64,000 nt of DNA from positions 476,057-540,056 of the forward strand of contig JH720328.1 of the NCBI GenBank assembly GCA_000231825.2, written 5' to 3'. Below, one piece after another: positions 27,335-42,700 of this stretch. Below the pieces are notes generated by a model. That model had not been told where the DNA came from. It was given only the letters and a program-made list of their open reading frames with translations, and did no database searches. The translations under genes were made by a program, and so were the position numbers. Within the stretch, counting starts at the first letter, position 1. Every line of letters starts with the position of its first letter. Origin of the DNA: Tetrahymena elliotti 4EA (lineage: Eukaryota; Ciliophora; Oligohymenophorea; Hymenostomatida; Tetrahymenidae).

Positions 27335-28257
27335 AAAAACAGTATTTATTAGCTATAGAGTGGCGTTAATTTTTAAAACAATAAGTTTTATTTTTTAAGC
27401 AAAAATATTTATTATAAATCCTCGTTAATCCTCGCCAACCCCTGTCCCCAAACTCATAGTGGACTAAATTGTGATCATCAACATTTTTTTAAAATTCAAA
27501 AATTTTGGTGAGATTTAATTTTAGATGTAAAATAATATCTAATATGATAAATAATGATAATTGAAAGAAAAATTAAATTTAACTCATTAATTCTTATTAA
27601 ATTCATTTTAAATGATATCGATGATATTTAGTTTTTTGATCAAGATTGAGAAAATATGATGAAAATTTATGCTAGTGAGGATTTATGGTAATTCATGATT
27701 GGATATTTATTAATTTTAATTTTAAAAAAAATATTTTTTCTTCACCAATTCAATTCTGTTTTGTTATTGCTAACTTATTTAGGAATATTTTTTTATTTGA
27801 ATATAATTGATTTTGATAAGGTTTATCATATTTTGCTAATTAAAAAAATGTGAGTAAATAATACATTTTTTTTTAATTAATTTGAGATATTTATTTTCTT
27901 TAATGATAAACACATAAAATGAATGAAAAAATATCTTATTTTAATTAACGTCTTGATAAATAAATATTGATTTCTTTGCTAAAAAGTTAAATTTTTGATT
28001 AAAAAATTGGAACGCATTTTTCTTTTATTTCTTATTATTTTTATTAAATATTAAAAAAATATTCCTTTTATTCTATAAAGTTTTAATTAGCTTCTTAAAT
28101 AAAAAAAGTACTGAAACAATAATCTAAATTATAGTTAAATATGATTTGATTTTTGAATTTAACCCCCTTAAATTAAATTTAAATAGAGTAAATATTTTAA
28201 GAAAAAATTAATTTGAATTACCTATAAAAAAGATGTTATTAAGCTTTAGGAACTTAC
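27335..28257. other. Intergenic interval with a GC-rich island
   Basis: This is mostly AT-rich. At 27420-27470 there is a G+C-rich patch that on the minus strand reads GGGGACAGGGGTTGG flanked by two GAGGATT copies. It lies just upstream of the beta-helix gene. The frame of the secreted-protein gene stays open through 28257-27829 to a TGA at 27826-27828, but the translation there looks non-coding. Confidence 0.4.
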
Positions 28258-31098
28258 AAAAGGAGATTGAATAGTTCCTAACCCAAATAGGTTATTTGCT
28301 TCCTAAATTTAACTTGTATTAAAATAAAAATCCATCTAGCAGTTTAAGCAATTTTGAACATCTTTTAAACAATCTCCAATTGGTAAATAGTAGTTACTGT
28401 AGTAATACTAAATATAAAGAGTCTATGAATCTGCTAAATAAGTTAAATTTATTGTCTCATCTTTGTATTTTATTGTTTGGATTTTTAAGAACAAGTTAAA
28501 TTTTTTGGTTTCTTAATCAAACCTAAATAAAAATAAATTTCCTGTATCTCTTTCTCCAAAACCCAGTAATTAGATATCTTCAAATGAATTTATATGATTA
28601 GACTAAGAAGACATCTGAATAAGAAACTACGTATCTCCAGTATCTAAATTAAAACTTATTACTTTGTGATCACCACACACAGCAATAAGATAAATAGTTT
28701 TTTCATCATTATATAACTGACCCATAACAGATTTAAGGCATTAATATTAAGCTTATTTTTAGTTGATATTTACTTTTTTAAAATAAATTATTATAAAATT
28801 ATTTACTAATTGATTTTTTAAAATGAAATTTAAAACTCTCTTCTGAAGTCCAAACATAAACATTACCATTTATGTCTAACCCTACAATTTTCTTATTAAT
28901 TTCAGAATATAAACCATAAGAGCTTTTATTTGTATTTTCTTCATTAGCATATAAAGCATCGATTATAGAATTCTAAAAATCAACCATCCAAAACAATAAT
29001 TCTTCTTGATTATCTTTGTAGGGTAAACCAATCATAATCCATAACCTCTCATCTTCATCTCTAAATGAGCTAATCAATCCACTAATTCTAGTCAAAGAAA
29101 GATTCAGCTAACTTAGCTAAAATTCCTTTTGACAACATGTTAAAATTATATAATCTTAAAAATATTGAATAAACAAACAAATATATTTACTATTATATCC
29201 TTATCACTGAAAATTTCCAAAAAGAGTATCCTTTATGAATTTAATAAAATAAAAAATCCTTATGGATAGTTTTAAACTTGAATGAAAGAGTTTTCTTTTC
29301 CAAATAATTGATCAGAAAGATATTTCTCCCATATAATTTACCCTGTTGGGCTGTCTTAAGTTACAATAATTTTGTAAAACAAAGCAATCACATAGTAATT
29401 AACATTTTCTATATTTACTACATAAATTTTAGTGTATCCAGTTGTGTAATAATCTATTTTTAAATTTATTTTAAAACTTTAAAGCAATTCAACATTTTAA
29501 AATCTTTAAAAAATTGTAGAAAATGGGTAGACAAAATTTTTTATTTTTTTCTTCAAAAAAAAAGTGATTGAAATTTCTAATCTTCTTCATCTAAAACAAG
29601 TTTTTGATGAATTTGAGGAAAATACCCCCCCTCCCCCATCCCAATTTTCATGCTCTGATTAAATTAAAAATTGATGATTAAATAATACAATATTAATTGA
29701 GAATGTATATCTAATAATTACTTACATTATCGTAGAATGTATGTATTGTCTAAATATGAAAAGACAAAGCTATATGTCAAACTTTATAAATTGTTATCGA
29801 CAGGTAATATAAATTATTTGTTTTCTTCTAAGTAATACCAATAGGTGTATTAATATCCTTCAGGTGGTTGAACTGGAAATGGTAGATCGCTGCTTGAAAA
29901 AGTTAGAGAATCTATTTATTTAATTGATTTATCTCCTACGATGTTAAAATCTAACTTGAATATGAAATCTACATCACCAAGAAATAAACTAAATTATTAT
30001 TCAGTTTACTAAAAATCCTTAATTACTTTAACATTCCAGAAATCTTTATTTTAATCCATCAAATCTAATTTTTATTTTTGTGTTTTTAATAATTTAGATA
30101 TCAAAATAATATTTTACTCAAGTTTTATAACAACACAAATTCGCTTTAACTTAAATCTTTGATCTAAATTATATTTAATTAATATTATATACCTACGGCA
30201 AATAGCAAACTCCAATCTTAATTAAAATCAATATCAATATAATTTGTATATGACTCCCAGCTCTATTTCTCTTTAGAAATTATTAATAAAACTTATCAAA
30301 TAATTAAAGAAGAATTACATGGTTCTGGTAAGTAATTTAGAAAGTTAAGTTAATTTGAATCTAAGCTTAAAGACCAAGCTTAAAATCCATAAGTATCTCT
30401 AATTGCAATGAAAACCAAACCATTATCAAGAATATATGTTTTTGGAGAATAGAGCTTATTAGTAACGTCATAATTGTAATAGCAAGTATCTTAGGAGTAA
30501 ACCTCTTTGAACTCAACAACATTTATTATATAAAATTTACATACTCTAGTAGTCAAAATTGCTAAATCAGTATCTTAGATAAAAGTTAGACCTGTTGTTG
30601 ATCTAAATATGAGGAATTTTTATATCTATAAGGTATATACGTTTGCAGTTATTAATTTATTTGGGCTCAAAATTAAAAGTTAATTAGTTTATTTGATATA
30701 CTCCATTTACAACACAGTATAATCAGCTATTTTAAAGTATAAATATAAAAAATAAAAAGAAATAATTATTTTTTACGTTTGATAGCATTAATGATATTGT
30801 CAACCTCTTTAGAAATATCATTATAATATACTACATTAGATATATCATAGCTATCTAGATAGTCTTATGAAATTGTATTGATCAGGAGTATATTTGTCTT
30901 TGGAATCTTTAGGTAATTTTTGATTCTTTGAAAGTCGAAAAAACGTGGTACTAAAAAAAATAAAAAAAGTAAGCTCAAAATATTTATTTTTAATATACTA
31001 TGTTGAATTGAGAAGCGTGGACATTCAGAAGTCTTAATTAAGAACAAATACTCAAAAAGAAGATAAGAAATTAGCAAGATTTGTGTTCTAAAATTCAT
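28258..31098 (-). CDS. Secreted protein of unknown function
   Basis: It starts at ATG 31098 with a signal peptide (M-N-F-R-T-Q-I-L-L-I-S-Y-L-L and on) that ends near a Cys at about residue 26. Coding exons are joined over AT-rich introns: about 31098-30750, 30700-30300, 30290-30195, 30060-29815, 29460-29280, 29155-28800 and 28740-28258. The mature part alternates short beta-type strands with conserved-looking Trp, Tyr and Cys, for example V-Y-V-W-T-S, W-I-M-I-G-L-P and A-V-C-G-D-H-K. This suggests a beta-propeller-like fold, which is inference only. A C-x-x-x-x-x-C-x-x-C cluster lies near 28300. The last exon is followed by a good donor (GTAAGT) at 28257, so the true 3' end is not placed. An intron near 29.6 kb carries a G-run on the transcript strand. 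The 5' end faces the small gene at 31288 across about 190 bp. Confidence 0.6.
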
Positions 31099-31287
31099 TA
31101 TATTTTTGTTTTTTAGATCTTAATTATTTTTTTTCAATTAATTTTTTGTTTTACTATCGAATGAATTTAAGAAAAAATCTCTCAAAACTTAATTTCCATT
31201 ATTTAATCTAATTCAGAAATCCAGAAAAAAATACTAAAATTTTGAGGCAAACTTTTGTGAAACAAACTCCTTAATATAAAATAAAAA

Positions 31288-31584
31288 ATGGAGGTAACGA
31301 AGTAACTAACAGAGTTAGTTTAATTATAAATTATGATATTAAATAACTTTTAAGAAGTACTAAGCAAATTAATAAAAATTAGTGTTGAAACAGAGATATT
31401 AAATTAGTTAAGATTTGCTCTACCTAAACTTAATCAGCTGGCTAATTTATAAATATTATTATGCACAGATGATAAAATGATTTCATAAATAATTTCTCTT
31501 CTTAAGAATAATAATTAAATTAAAACCTTTACAATCAGAGATGAATATTTAATGTTTTGTTTTTAATATTATATTTACTTTTGA
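31288..31584 (+). CDS. Small hypothetical protein (98 aa)
   Basis: Under the ciliate code ATG 31288 opens a 99-codon frame ending at TGA 31582-31584. The product is leucine-rich and helical (for example L-R-F-A-L-P-K-L-N-Q-L-A-N-L-Q), with a balanced composition that looks more coding than its surroundings. No domain is recognised. It is divergent from the secreted-protein gene. Its shortness and lack of a known relative keep confidence low; it could also be the first exon of something longer. Confidence 0.35.
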
Positions 31585-32381
31585 TTTTTTTGCCTCCAAT
31601 TTTTTCGATCCAGCAACCCTATTTTTAGATTAATTTATTAAAATTAAAATTAAACCACAAAGAGTTTCTATCTAATAAATGTTTTAAAAATAACAACTTT
31701 CAAACTCAATTTACTAAAAATAAAACATAAACGCCATTAAGAAGATCTAAAATAGTAAATTAATTTAGAGTAACTATTATGCTATTTTAATTTAGATTTA
31801 AAGGGTTATGATTTTTATAAGGGTTTAATAAGTTTAGAAAAAAGAATAAAATCCTTATTTTTTAGGTTTTTTTTTAAAATTAAATTTAGATAAATGACTT
31901 GATTAATAAAAATATTAAAAGTCTAGAAAAATTAAATTATTTTAAAAGAATAGATATGTAAAATTTGAAAAGATACTAATTTATTTATAAATAAAAATTT
32001 TGGAAATAGCTATGACAAATAAAAAAGTTAAGAGTGTTAACTAAATGATTTAAATATGAAAAACTATGTATCTTTATTAAAGAAAATTAGATTGCAAGAT
32101 ATTTTAATTAGATTGGTTCTATTTAATCTTTATTGAGAAAGATTAACAATCAAACAAAAATTTTCTGTATTGAGATAGTAATTTATTTTGCTTAAATTCA
32201 AAAATAAGAGTTTTTTCTTTAATAAACAACTGGAATTAATATTTAAACATAAAGAGAGTAATTTAGTGCTTTTAAAAGTGTATATAGTAGATTGTACACA
32301 CAAATATATAAAAGACACTTAAAAATGCAATAGTAATTTTCAAATATTTAAAGATTTGTTTATTTAAAGATTTGTAATTGA
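31585..32381. other. Intergenic, no gene seen
   Basis: AT-rich DNA between the small ORF and the GAPDH 3' end. It contains short T and A runs and no supported feature. Confidence 0.5.
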
Positions 32382-35775
<3,394 letters not shown>

Positions 35776-36116
35776 CTAAAGTAAAGAATAAAAATTAGGT
35801 ATTTTTTAAGATTTAATGGAAATATTGATAATATTAGAAGTTTAGAGGATGAGGCACAAATTTACGTGTTAGTAAATGTTTTCAACAAACATATTAAGCA
35901 TATCTATAGCACGTCATTCTAAATTAAATAGATATCAGCTAATGATTTACTTTAGTTCAATATAAAAAAATATTCTGATGATAGTAAAAGTAATAATACG
36001 CAGTAAGATTTAATCAAAAAAATGAATATTACGCATTTAGAAAAGATACAAAAAATTAGACATACAAATAATAATTTTAAAATGAAAGCACTCAATAGAT
36101 TCAAATTATTTCAACT
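35776..36116 (+). CDS. Possible coding fragment, unidentified
   Basis: A TGA-free plus-strand frame from 35776 runs to a TGA near 36266. Its first 110 or so codons look coding-like, with Asp/Glu/Lys/Leu balance such as S-L-E-D-E-A-Q-I-Y-V-L-V-N-V-F. The later part overlaps, antisense, the 3' end of the Q/N-rich gene and looks like its shadow. There is no in-frame ATG near the start, so this would have to be an internal exon. It may be chance. Confidence 0.2.
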
Positions 36117-38614
36117 TCATTATTTCTATTATTGTTTCAATTATTATTATTGTTATTAATAGTGCTATTCATTAAAAAGATCGCTTTAATTAAATAGACA
36201 TTTTGATGGTTAACTGCTTATATAACTGTCAAAATTTTAGAAAAGCAGCATTTGATTTTAGTTTGAGTTATTCATTTATTAGTTCAATATTGGTTGCTAT
36301 TATTGCTATTATTATTAAAGAATTTAGTTTTGCTGAATATTACTGTTTTAAGCCTAATTGATATTCTATCTATTATGAATAACAGAAGGGTTTTGCTAGA
36401 AGTTGAATCCAAAGTTATTTTTCTTAATATCTTAAGCTTAGGCTTAAGTAGGTGCTTAGCCTTAATTTTAAAATGGCTAATTTTTTTGACCAAAATTCTA
36501 AGCACCATTATTTATCTACTATCCCATTATTTATTAGTTTGATTAAAACGGTGGTAATTGTTGTCCTTATTACAAAAATTATTGTTGTTGTTGTTGTTGA
36601 AATTGAAATTTTTATAAAAAATTATTGTTAATTTATAAATTTTAGCCACTATTTGGATTGGATCTTTAGTTTAATTAGTTATTCTGAATTTATTCGCCAA
36701 AATTGTTTTGTTAATTTTAAAATTATCCTTCAGCAACATTTTATCCATCTTGGAAAGTCTAAGGTTTAATATTTTAAGAAGAATTATTACCTTGAGGAAT
36801 TCCTTAAACTTATGGATTATTTGGGGAATTTCCTGGTTAATTCATGTTTTTATATAGTTGCTATGGAGGATTTTTTCCTGGGTTTATTTGCATCTAATCA
36901 AAGACTTAATTTAATTCATTGTAGGAATTGTTATTTTAAGCAAAATTATTTTGGTTGTCGTTGTTTATGATGTTGGCTGCAGGGTTCTATTAATTTTAGT
37001 ATTCTTGACGTATTTGTTATTATTAAATCGTTTATTGTTATTGTTATGGCTAGAAAGCCATTTTCTATGAGTATAATAATTATTATTATTATTAAATAGG
37101 TTATTATTATTTAATAGGCTATTATGGAGGCTAGTTAAAAGAAGTAGGTGTCTATAAAAGATTTTACTATTATTGGTATCTATACTAATCAAAGCCTTGA
37201 TTGAATTAGTTAGGAGCTTGCTATTGAGGAGAATTAACCTGCACATTTTGCTATAATTATCCTTTACCTTGTTATTAGATAGGTGGCTATTATTACCACT
37301 AATTATTTAACTAATAATTTAATGGGGCTATTTATTGCTAGGGATTCATGTTCTAATTAATATTTTGTTAGATGTTAAAAGGTGGAATTGCTTGAGGTTT
37401 TTTAGCTTGTTAATTATTATTTTATATATTTTGAATATTATTAGTTGGAGGTAATTACTAATTTTATTTATTATTTTCTGGTTTTTTTCCAAAATGTTTA
37501 GGTTTAAAGTCTTTTTTTTAAATAAAATCAATTAATTTTAATAAGAAGAATGAAATAAATTATTTTTATGAAAGAAAAAAAAATAATGTAAATATTTAAT
37601 TACTTGTTTTCGTTGTTTACTCAATATCTTCTTCTTCATCTTCATCACTTTCTTATTATTTTTTTTTATATATGTCTTATTGATCATGAACCTCATCAAT
37701 TTCCTCATCAGAGTGATTATCATCACTATCTTAAATATTACTATTAAAATTTGGACCTTGCTTTTGAATGTTTTATTTGGAAGGAAATTCTTTACTCTAA
37801 TTATCAAATAATGGTTAGGTATAGCCACTATTATTCATTTTATTCTGCTCTATTAAAAGATTATTATAATAATCTTAATTCTTTTTTGCATTTAACTCTT
37901 GTTTTTATTTTTCGAATTCAATTTTTTGGATTTTCTAGTTAAGGTTTTCTTCATTTTAGAGCATTTATTCTCGTTTCTCTTCTTCTTCTTTTTGTTTTCT
38001 TTTTTCCTCCTCTTCACGCTTCTTTTATTCTTCATATTACAATTTTTTCTTATAAATATCTTCATAATCTTTATTCTTTTCTTGTTAAAGAAGATTATTC
38101 AAATCTTGACTTAGCTCCTTGGCACCTCTCTCGCCTTGTGGTTGAGAGTTATTTAAATATTTTTGATTATCAAATTTCAATATCTCAAAATAATATCTCT
38201 GATCAAACCTAAGTAAATTGAGAAATGAATTTATTGCTACATTAGGATTGTTATTTCTAACTGCATCTTAAAACATATTAATAATATTTTGTATATCATT
38301 ATCTTAGAAAACATGCCCTTACAGGCTTTAATTATTATTCATGTTCGTATTTTTAATATTAGTCTCTGTCTCTCTTTCAATCTTTGTCTTGCTAAAATTT
38401 AATTTAATTAATTATTCTTAAGGTCTTTATTTTTATCATCTATTTTATTCTTCCTTCGCTTTATATATTACATATTAAAATATTCTAAAATCTTGAGATG
38501 GTTTCTATTATTTTCTCCTTCAAATTGCTTTAAAAAAGGCCAAATAAATTTCTTTTCATCTTCAAATATTCTATTAAAAATAAACATCTTCCCTTGTTTT
38601 AAATTCTTATTCAT
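36117..38614 (-). CDS. Q/N-rich prion-like protein with coiled coil
   Basis: Exons 38614-38472, 38391-37604 and 37510-36117 (introns of 80 and 93 nt) sum to 775 codons, stop included. The first 140 or so residues are ordinary helical sequence with a short E-R-G-A-K-E-L motif. A long E/K/R-rich coiled coil follows (E-E-E-E-K-R repeats), then an acidic patch (S-D-E-D-E-E-E-D). The last roughly 460 residues are a domain dominated by Gln and Asn with scattered Pro, Gly and Phe, which is the composition of prion-like or granule-forming domains. Many Gln are TAA or TAG, so the region looks full of stops under the standard code. The frame is open upstream of ATG 38614 to about 38681, so the N terminus may be longer. 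The function is unknown; an RNA-granule or scaffold role is inference from composition only. Confidence 0.75.
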
Positions 38615-38681
38615 TTAAAGTAAAGGAATTGTTAATTTCTTGATTTTCTTTACTTTTTAGTCATCGAAATTTTTAAATAAA

Positions 38682-39784
38682 CTAATAAATAAATTAGGGA
38701 TTAATAAATTTTAAATTTATCATTTTTTCTTCAAATAAAATTCTTTTATTTTTTTGATATCTTAACAAAGCAATGAACTTTTATTAAATTTAAATCAATT
38801 CAAAATCAAAAGATACCTAAATGAAAGGCATTTATAAAATATTTTTATCTCATTTTTAATTTTTTATTGATGATTTAAAAGCAAATGAAATATAACCTTA
38901 ATTTAATTGATTTATTGTTACAATGTGTTAAGTAAAATAAATTAAATTGCTTTAAAATTTAACTTTTTACTTATTTAATACATTTATTTCTTCAAGCACT
39001 TTTGAAAAACTTCATTTTATTTCAATTGTATTATTTCAGTTTTTATTGATTTTATTTTTGGGTTTTCTTATTTTTTTTAATCTTTTTTGATTTTTTAGTT
39101 TATTAAAAAAAAAATTAAAACAAAAAATATTTGTGGTCTCTAGTCTCTACTTAATTCTAATTCAAATATTATCAAAAAAACATCTTTATTATAAAAAGAA
39201 CTAATTCACTAAAGCTTTAAAATATCAAATTTAAAAGAAAGATTTGTTCAAGTCATTTACAAATAAATAATTAAATTCATTCAAAAATTTTTAAAATTAA
39301 ATTAAAGATTTTGTTTATAATTAAAATTTTAATTTAAAAGATTTAAATTTTGTTGAATTATTTTATTATATAAAGTCAAAAAATTAATCAATTTTTTAAT
39401 TTAATTTTGTTATCAATCTGAGTTTGAAAAAAAGACATTTTAATTCATAAAAAAATTGAATTTTTAAGAAAGATTTTCATAATTAATTAATAAATGTTTA
39501 AAAGAGAAAAAATAAATTAAAAATATTAGATAATATGAACAAAATAATTTTATAATTTTAAGGTTTTTTAATATAAGTTTTGTAAAGAAATTTTATTATT
39601 TAAGTATGTCTGTCTGTTTTTTTGTCTCCCTTTCATGTTTAAATTTTATTTATTTATTTTTGATAGAAAGAAGGTGATTAAGTTCTGAGTAAGTAACCAA
39701 TTTATTTTATATTATTTATTTTTGGATATTTTTGAGAGATTTGCTAAGGGGTTTCTTAATTTTTTAAAATACATATTTCCATAT
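38682..39784. other. Intergenic, no gene seen
   Basis: T-rich and A-rich DNA between the Q/N-rich gene and the stop of the carboxypeptidase gene. No supported feature. Confidence 0.5.
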
Positions 39785-42700
39785 TCAAGATCTAATTTCA
39801 TCTATTTTGCTGTAGAGTTTATCACTTTGTTTGAATTATTTTGATGAAGTTTCTTTTGAATTCAAATAGCTTAAATTAGTCAGCCACTTTCTATCTTGAG
39901 AATTTTTAGGTGTCTGATACGTTGTTTTAGATGCCTCATCATAATATTTTTAGGTGAACATTCCTTTTAGTTTAATATGGTTAATTTCTGGGTTCCATGA
40001 ATTGAGGAGGACATCTGAGTTGTTTAAATCTTAGTATTAATTAAATATTTATTAAGAATTGTTTATAATATGCTTAACATCACTTTTAGATTGCAACTGG
40101 CTAAATTTGATTGCAGATATTTTGTTTTTCAATGATTAATTTTTAAATTATTCTTAGTTAAGTGTTTAATTTAACGAGTTTTGATAGTTAGATTAATTAA
40201 TCTTGAATTGTCTGAAATAAGAGTTTCTTTAGTTTTTATTTGAGCCAGTGCCACTTCTTATATGCTTTTGTGTTGGAGTTTGAACATCATTAAAGCTATT
40301 TTAAGTACTTTAAGGGACAAATTTTTAATTTATTGAATTAGAAATTTGTTGTAGTTAATTTTGATTCTTATTTTACTCTTTTGCCATAAATCCAAGAATT
40401 TTTTTGGGTAACTTTTCTGATTATTAGTTAGATGAAATTTCTGTTTTTTCAATTGTATAGTTTTGGTTATTTGTTTATTTGATGTTACTATTTAATTCTT
40501 TGTTATTATTTGAATAATAATCATTTTGGTCCACTTGATTGAGTTGTATGGGCTATAACTTTGTACCCTTATCTTCAATAGAAACTCTTCTTTATGTTTG
40601 GCAAGAGGTGGTATTTCTAGAAAGGTGCAATATCTTTGTGTCACAATTATATTTCTTAGAATTTTCTTTTAAAATTTTACTGAAATTTTTAATTAAGCTT
40701 CCATTTTTCTTGTTGGAACTATTTTATTCATTCTTTTATTTTTTAATATTGCTATTAGATCTCTGAATAGCTTATTAGTTCTCTTGACTATTAGATACTA
40801 TTACTTAGTTGTCTTATTTAGCTTAGCTCATGGTTTATTCCTAACCTTTGTTCTCTTAAGAAGTAAATTTATTTTACTAGCTTTAAATAACTATTGAAGA
40901 TAATTATTCAACTTGTTTTGGATATGTAATCCTATTAATAGCACTCTATAATCTTCCACTTCTAGCACTTTTAATAGGTTTTTCAGTAATTTGATCTTAT
41001 ACCATACTATTAAGATTTAAAGGATTAAACCAATTAACCTAACTCAAACTATGCTCTGCTTCTGTTTGCAATTATTAAATAGCTTACTTAAATGTATTCA
41101 CTCCTTTTAACCCGTTCTAAGGATGAAATCTATTTTTTGGAAAATTCATATTACAGTCTTAACTCTACCCTTGATCTAACTTCTTTGTTTCTTTATCTTT
41201 TAATAAATTAAATTTATAAAACTTTACTCTCGAAAAATAAATAAAAAAAAATCAAGCTGAAGAAAAAGCTAATTGGATGACATGAAAAAAATTAGAGTTC
41301 TTATCAACAAAATTTACTCATTTTTTTTTATTTCAAGATTTTTATTTAATTTTCTTATCAAAAAAGCTATTTAAAAATGAATAAGGTCTTTGATTTCTCA
41401 TTTTAATTTAAAAAAAAAATGAAATTTTGTTTTAGAAAATGATTGAAATAAATAGTATACGGATTTGGTCAATAGAGTTATCATGAGAATCGTTTAGAGC
41501 TTAATTATCTTCATTTGTGTTATTGTTGGCACTGTTATTATCATGGCCATAGTAGTTATTTGCATAAGAGTTTTGCAAAAAGGAGGCTATATTACTTGAT
41601 TTGTATTTCATGATAGTTTTTGGATCAATTAAAATATTATAAGATTTTGGGGTAGTCAAAGGAGTGTTTTTGGATATTCTAAACCTTCTTTTGAAGACTT
41701 CTTCTTTCAAATATTTTATACATTATTCCCTTTACTGTTCTCTTTCTTGATTCCTGACTTTTGCTTAATATTTCCTTTCTTTGAATTTACTGTCTTGCTC
41801 TATTTCATCTATTGAATCACAATAATTATTTTATTAACTGCACTCTATAAGAGACTTTTATTGTCCGCTTGATAAACTTCTTTCTAATTAATCTTATTTT
41901 TCTTATGAATCCTAAAGAAGTTCAGCTTGTTAAGTGATACCTGCTTCTTCATCTCCTTCCTCTTTTAAGTTTGAGCCTTCAAAATAATTATTAAGTTAGC
42001 TTGGACTTTTTCTGATAATTTGATTGCTTGCATAATTTTAGTTTTAAATTTAAATTAACTTAGAATCTTTTGAAGTGTTTTTCTATTTGATTCTCTAAGA
42101 TGGTCCTGTGGAATTAGTTGAAATAGATGATTTCCTCTTTTTTCTTTATTGATTTGATTATTACTTACTCTTTTCATTACCACTAGCATTTTCAGAATTA
42201 ACATTTTATTAATTCATCAAACCAATTGATGTTGCTATTTTTACACCAATAACATTATTTATTTTTTCTTTTACATTAAGTTCATCAACAAGAGGATCTG
42301 AGTCACTACCTGAATCCTCTTCTATAAGATAACTACTATTATTTAATTAAGCATTGTTTTTAATTATATCTTAAATAACCACACTTTTTCTCACTTATTT
42401 ATAAGCTTTTAAAGTTAATTGCAGTTACTACTTAAGAGCCTCATCTGCATGGTTCTCAATATAATAAGCAAACATGCATCGAACTAAATCTCCCCCAAGC
42501 TTAAATAAATCTTAAATCTTAAAGTGAGTTGCTTTTCCACCATTTTTCTTATCATTATATCCAAAAAATGAAGTTTCAATTGTAAAAATATTAGGTTTGT
42601 TTACACCAGTATTCCAAGCTATTCCTCTAGCAGTATTTTCCTTTTTTGAAATTATTAAATTAATTTATAGTTATAATTCATTAAATTTCATAAATAGTCC

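Noticed and set aside
27420..27470. Chromosome breakage sequence or internal telomere
   Set aside because: Only a single GGGGTT-like match is present and the conserved breakage motif is not seen, so this was kept only as a GC-rich patch.
36284..37942. Several small open frames of Leu/Asn or Lys character on both strands
   Set aside because: They are shadows of the Q/N-rich gene's minus-strand exons.
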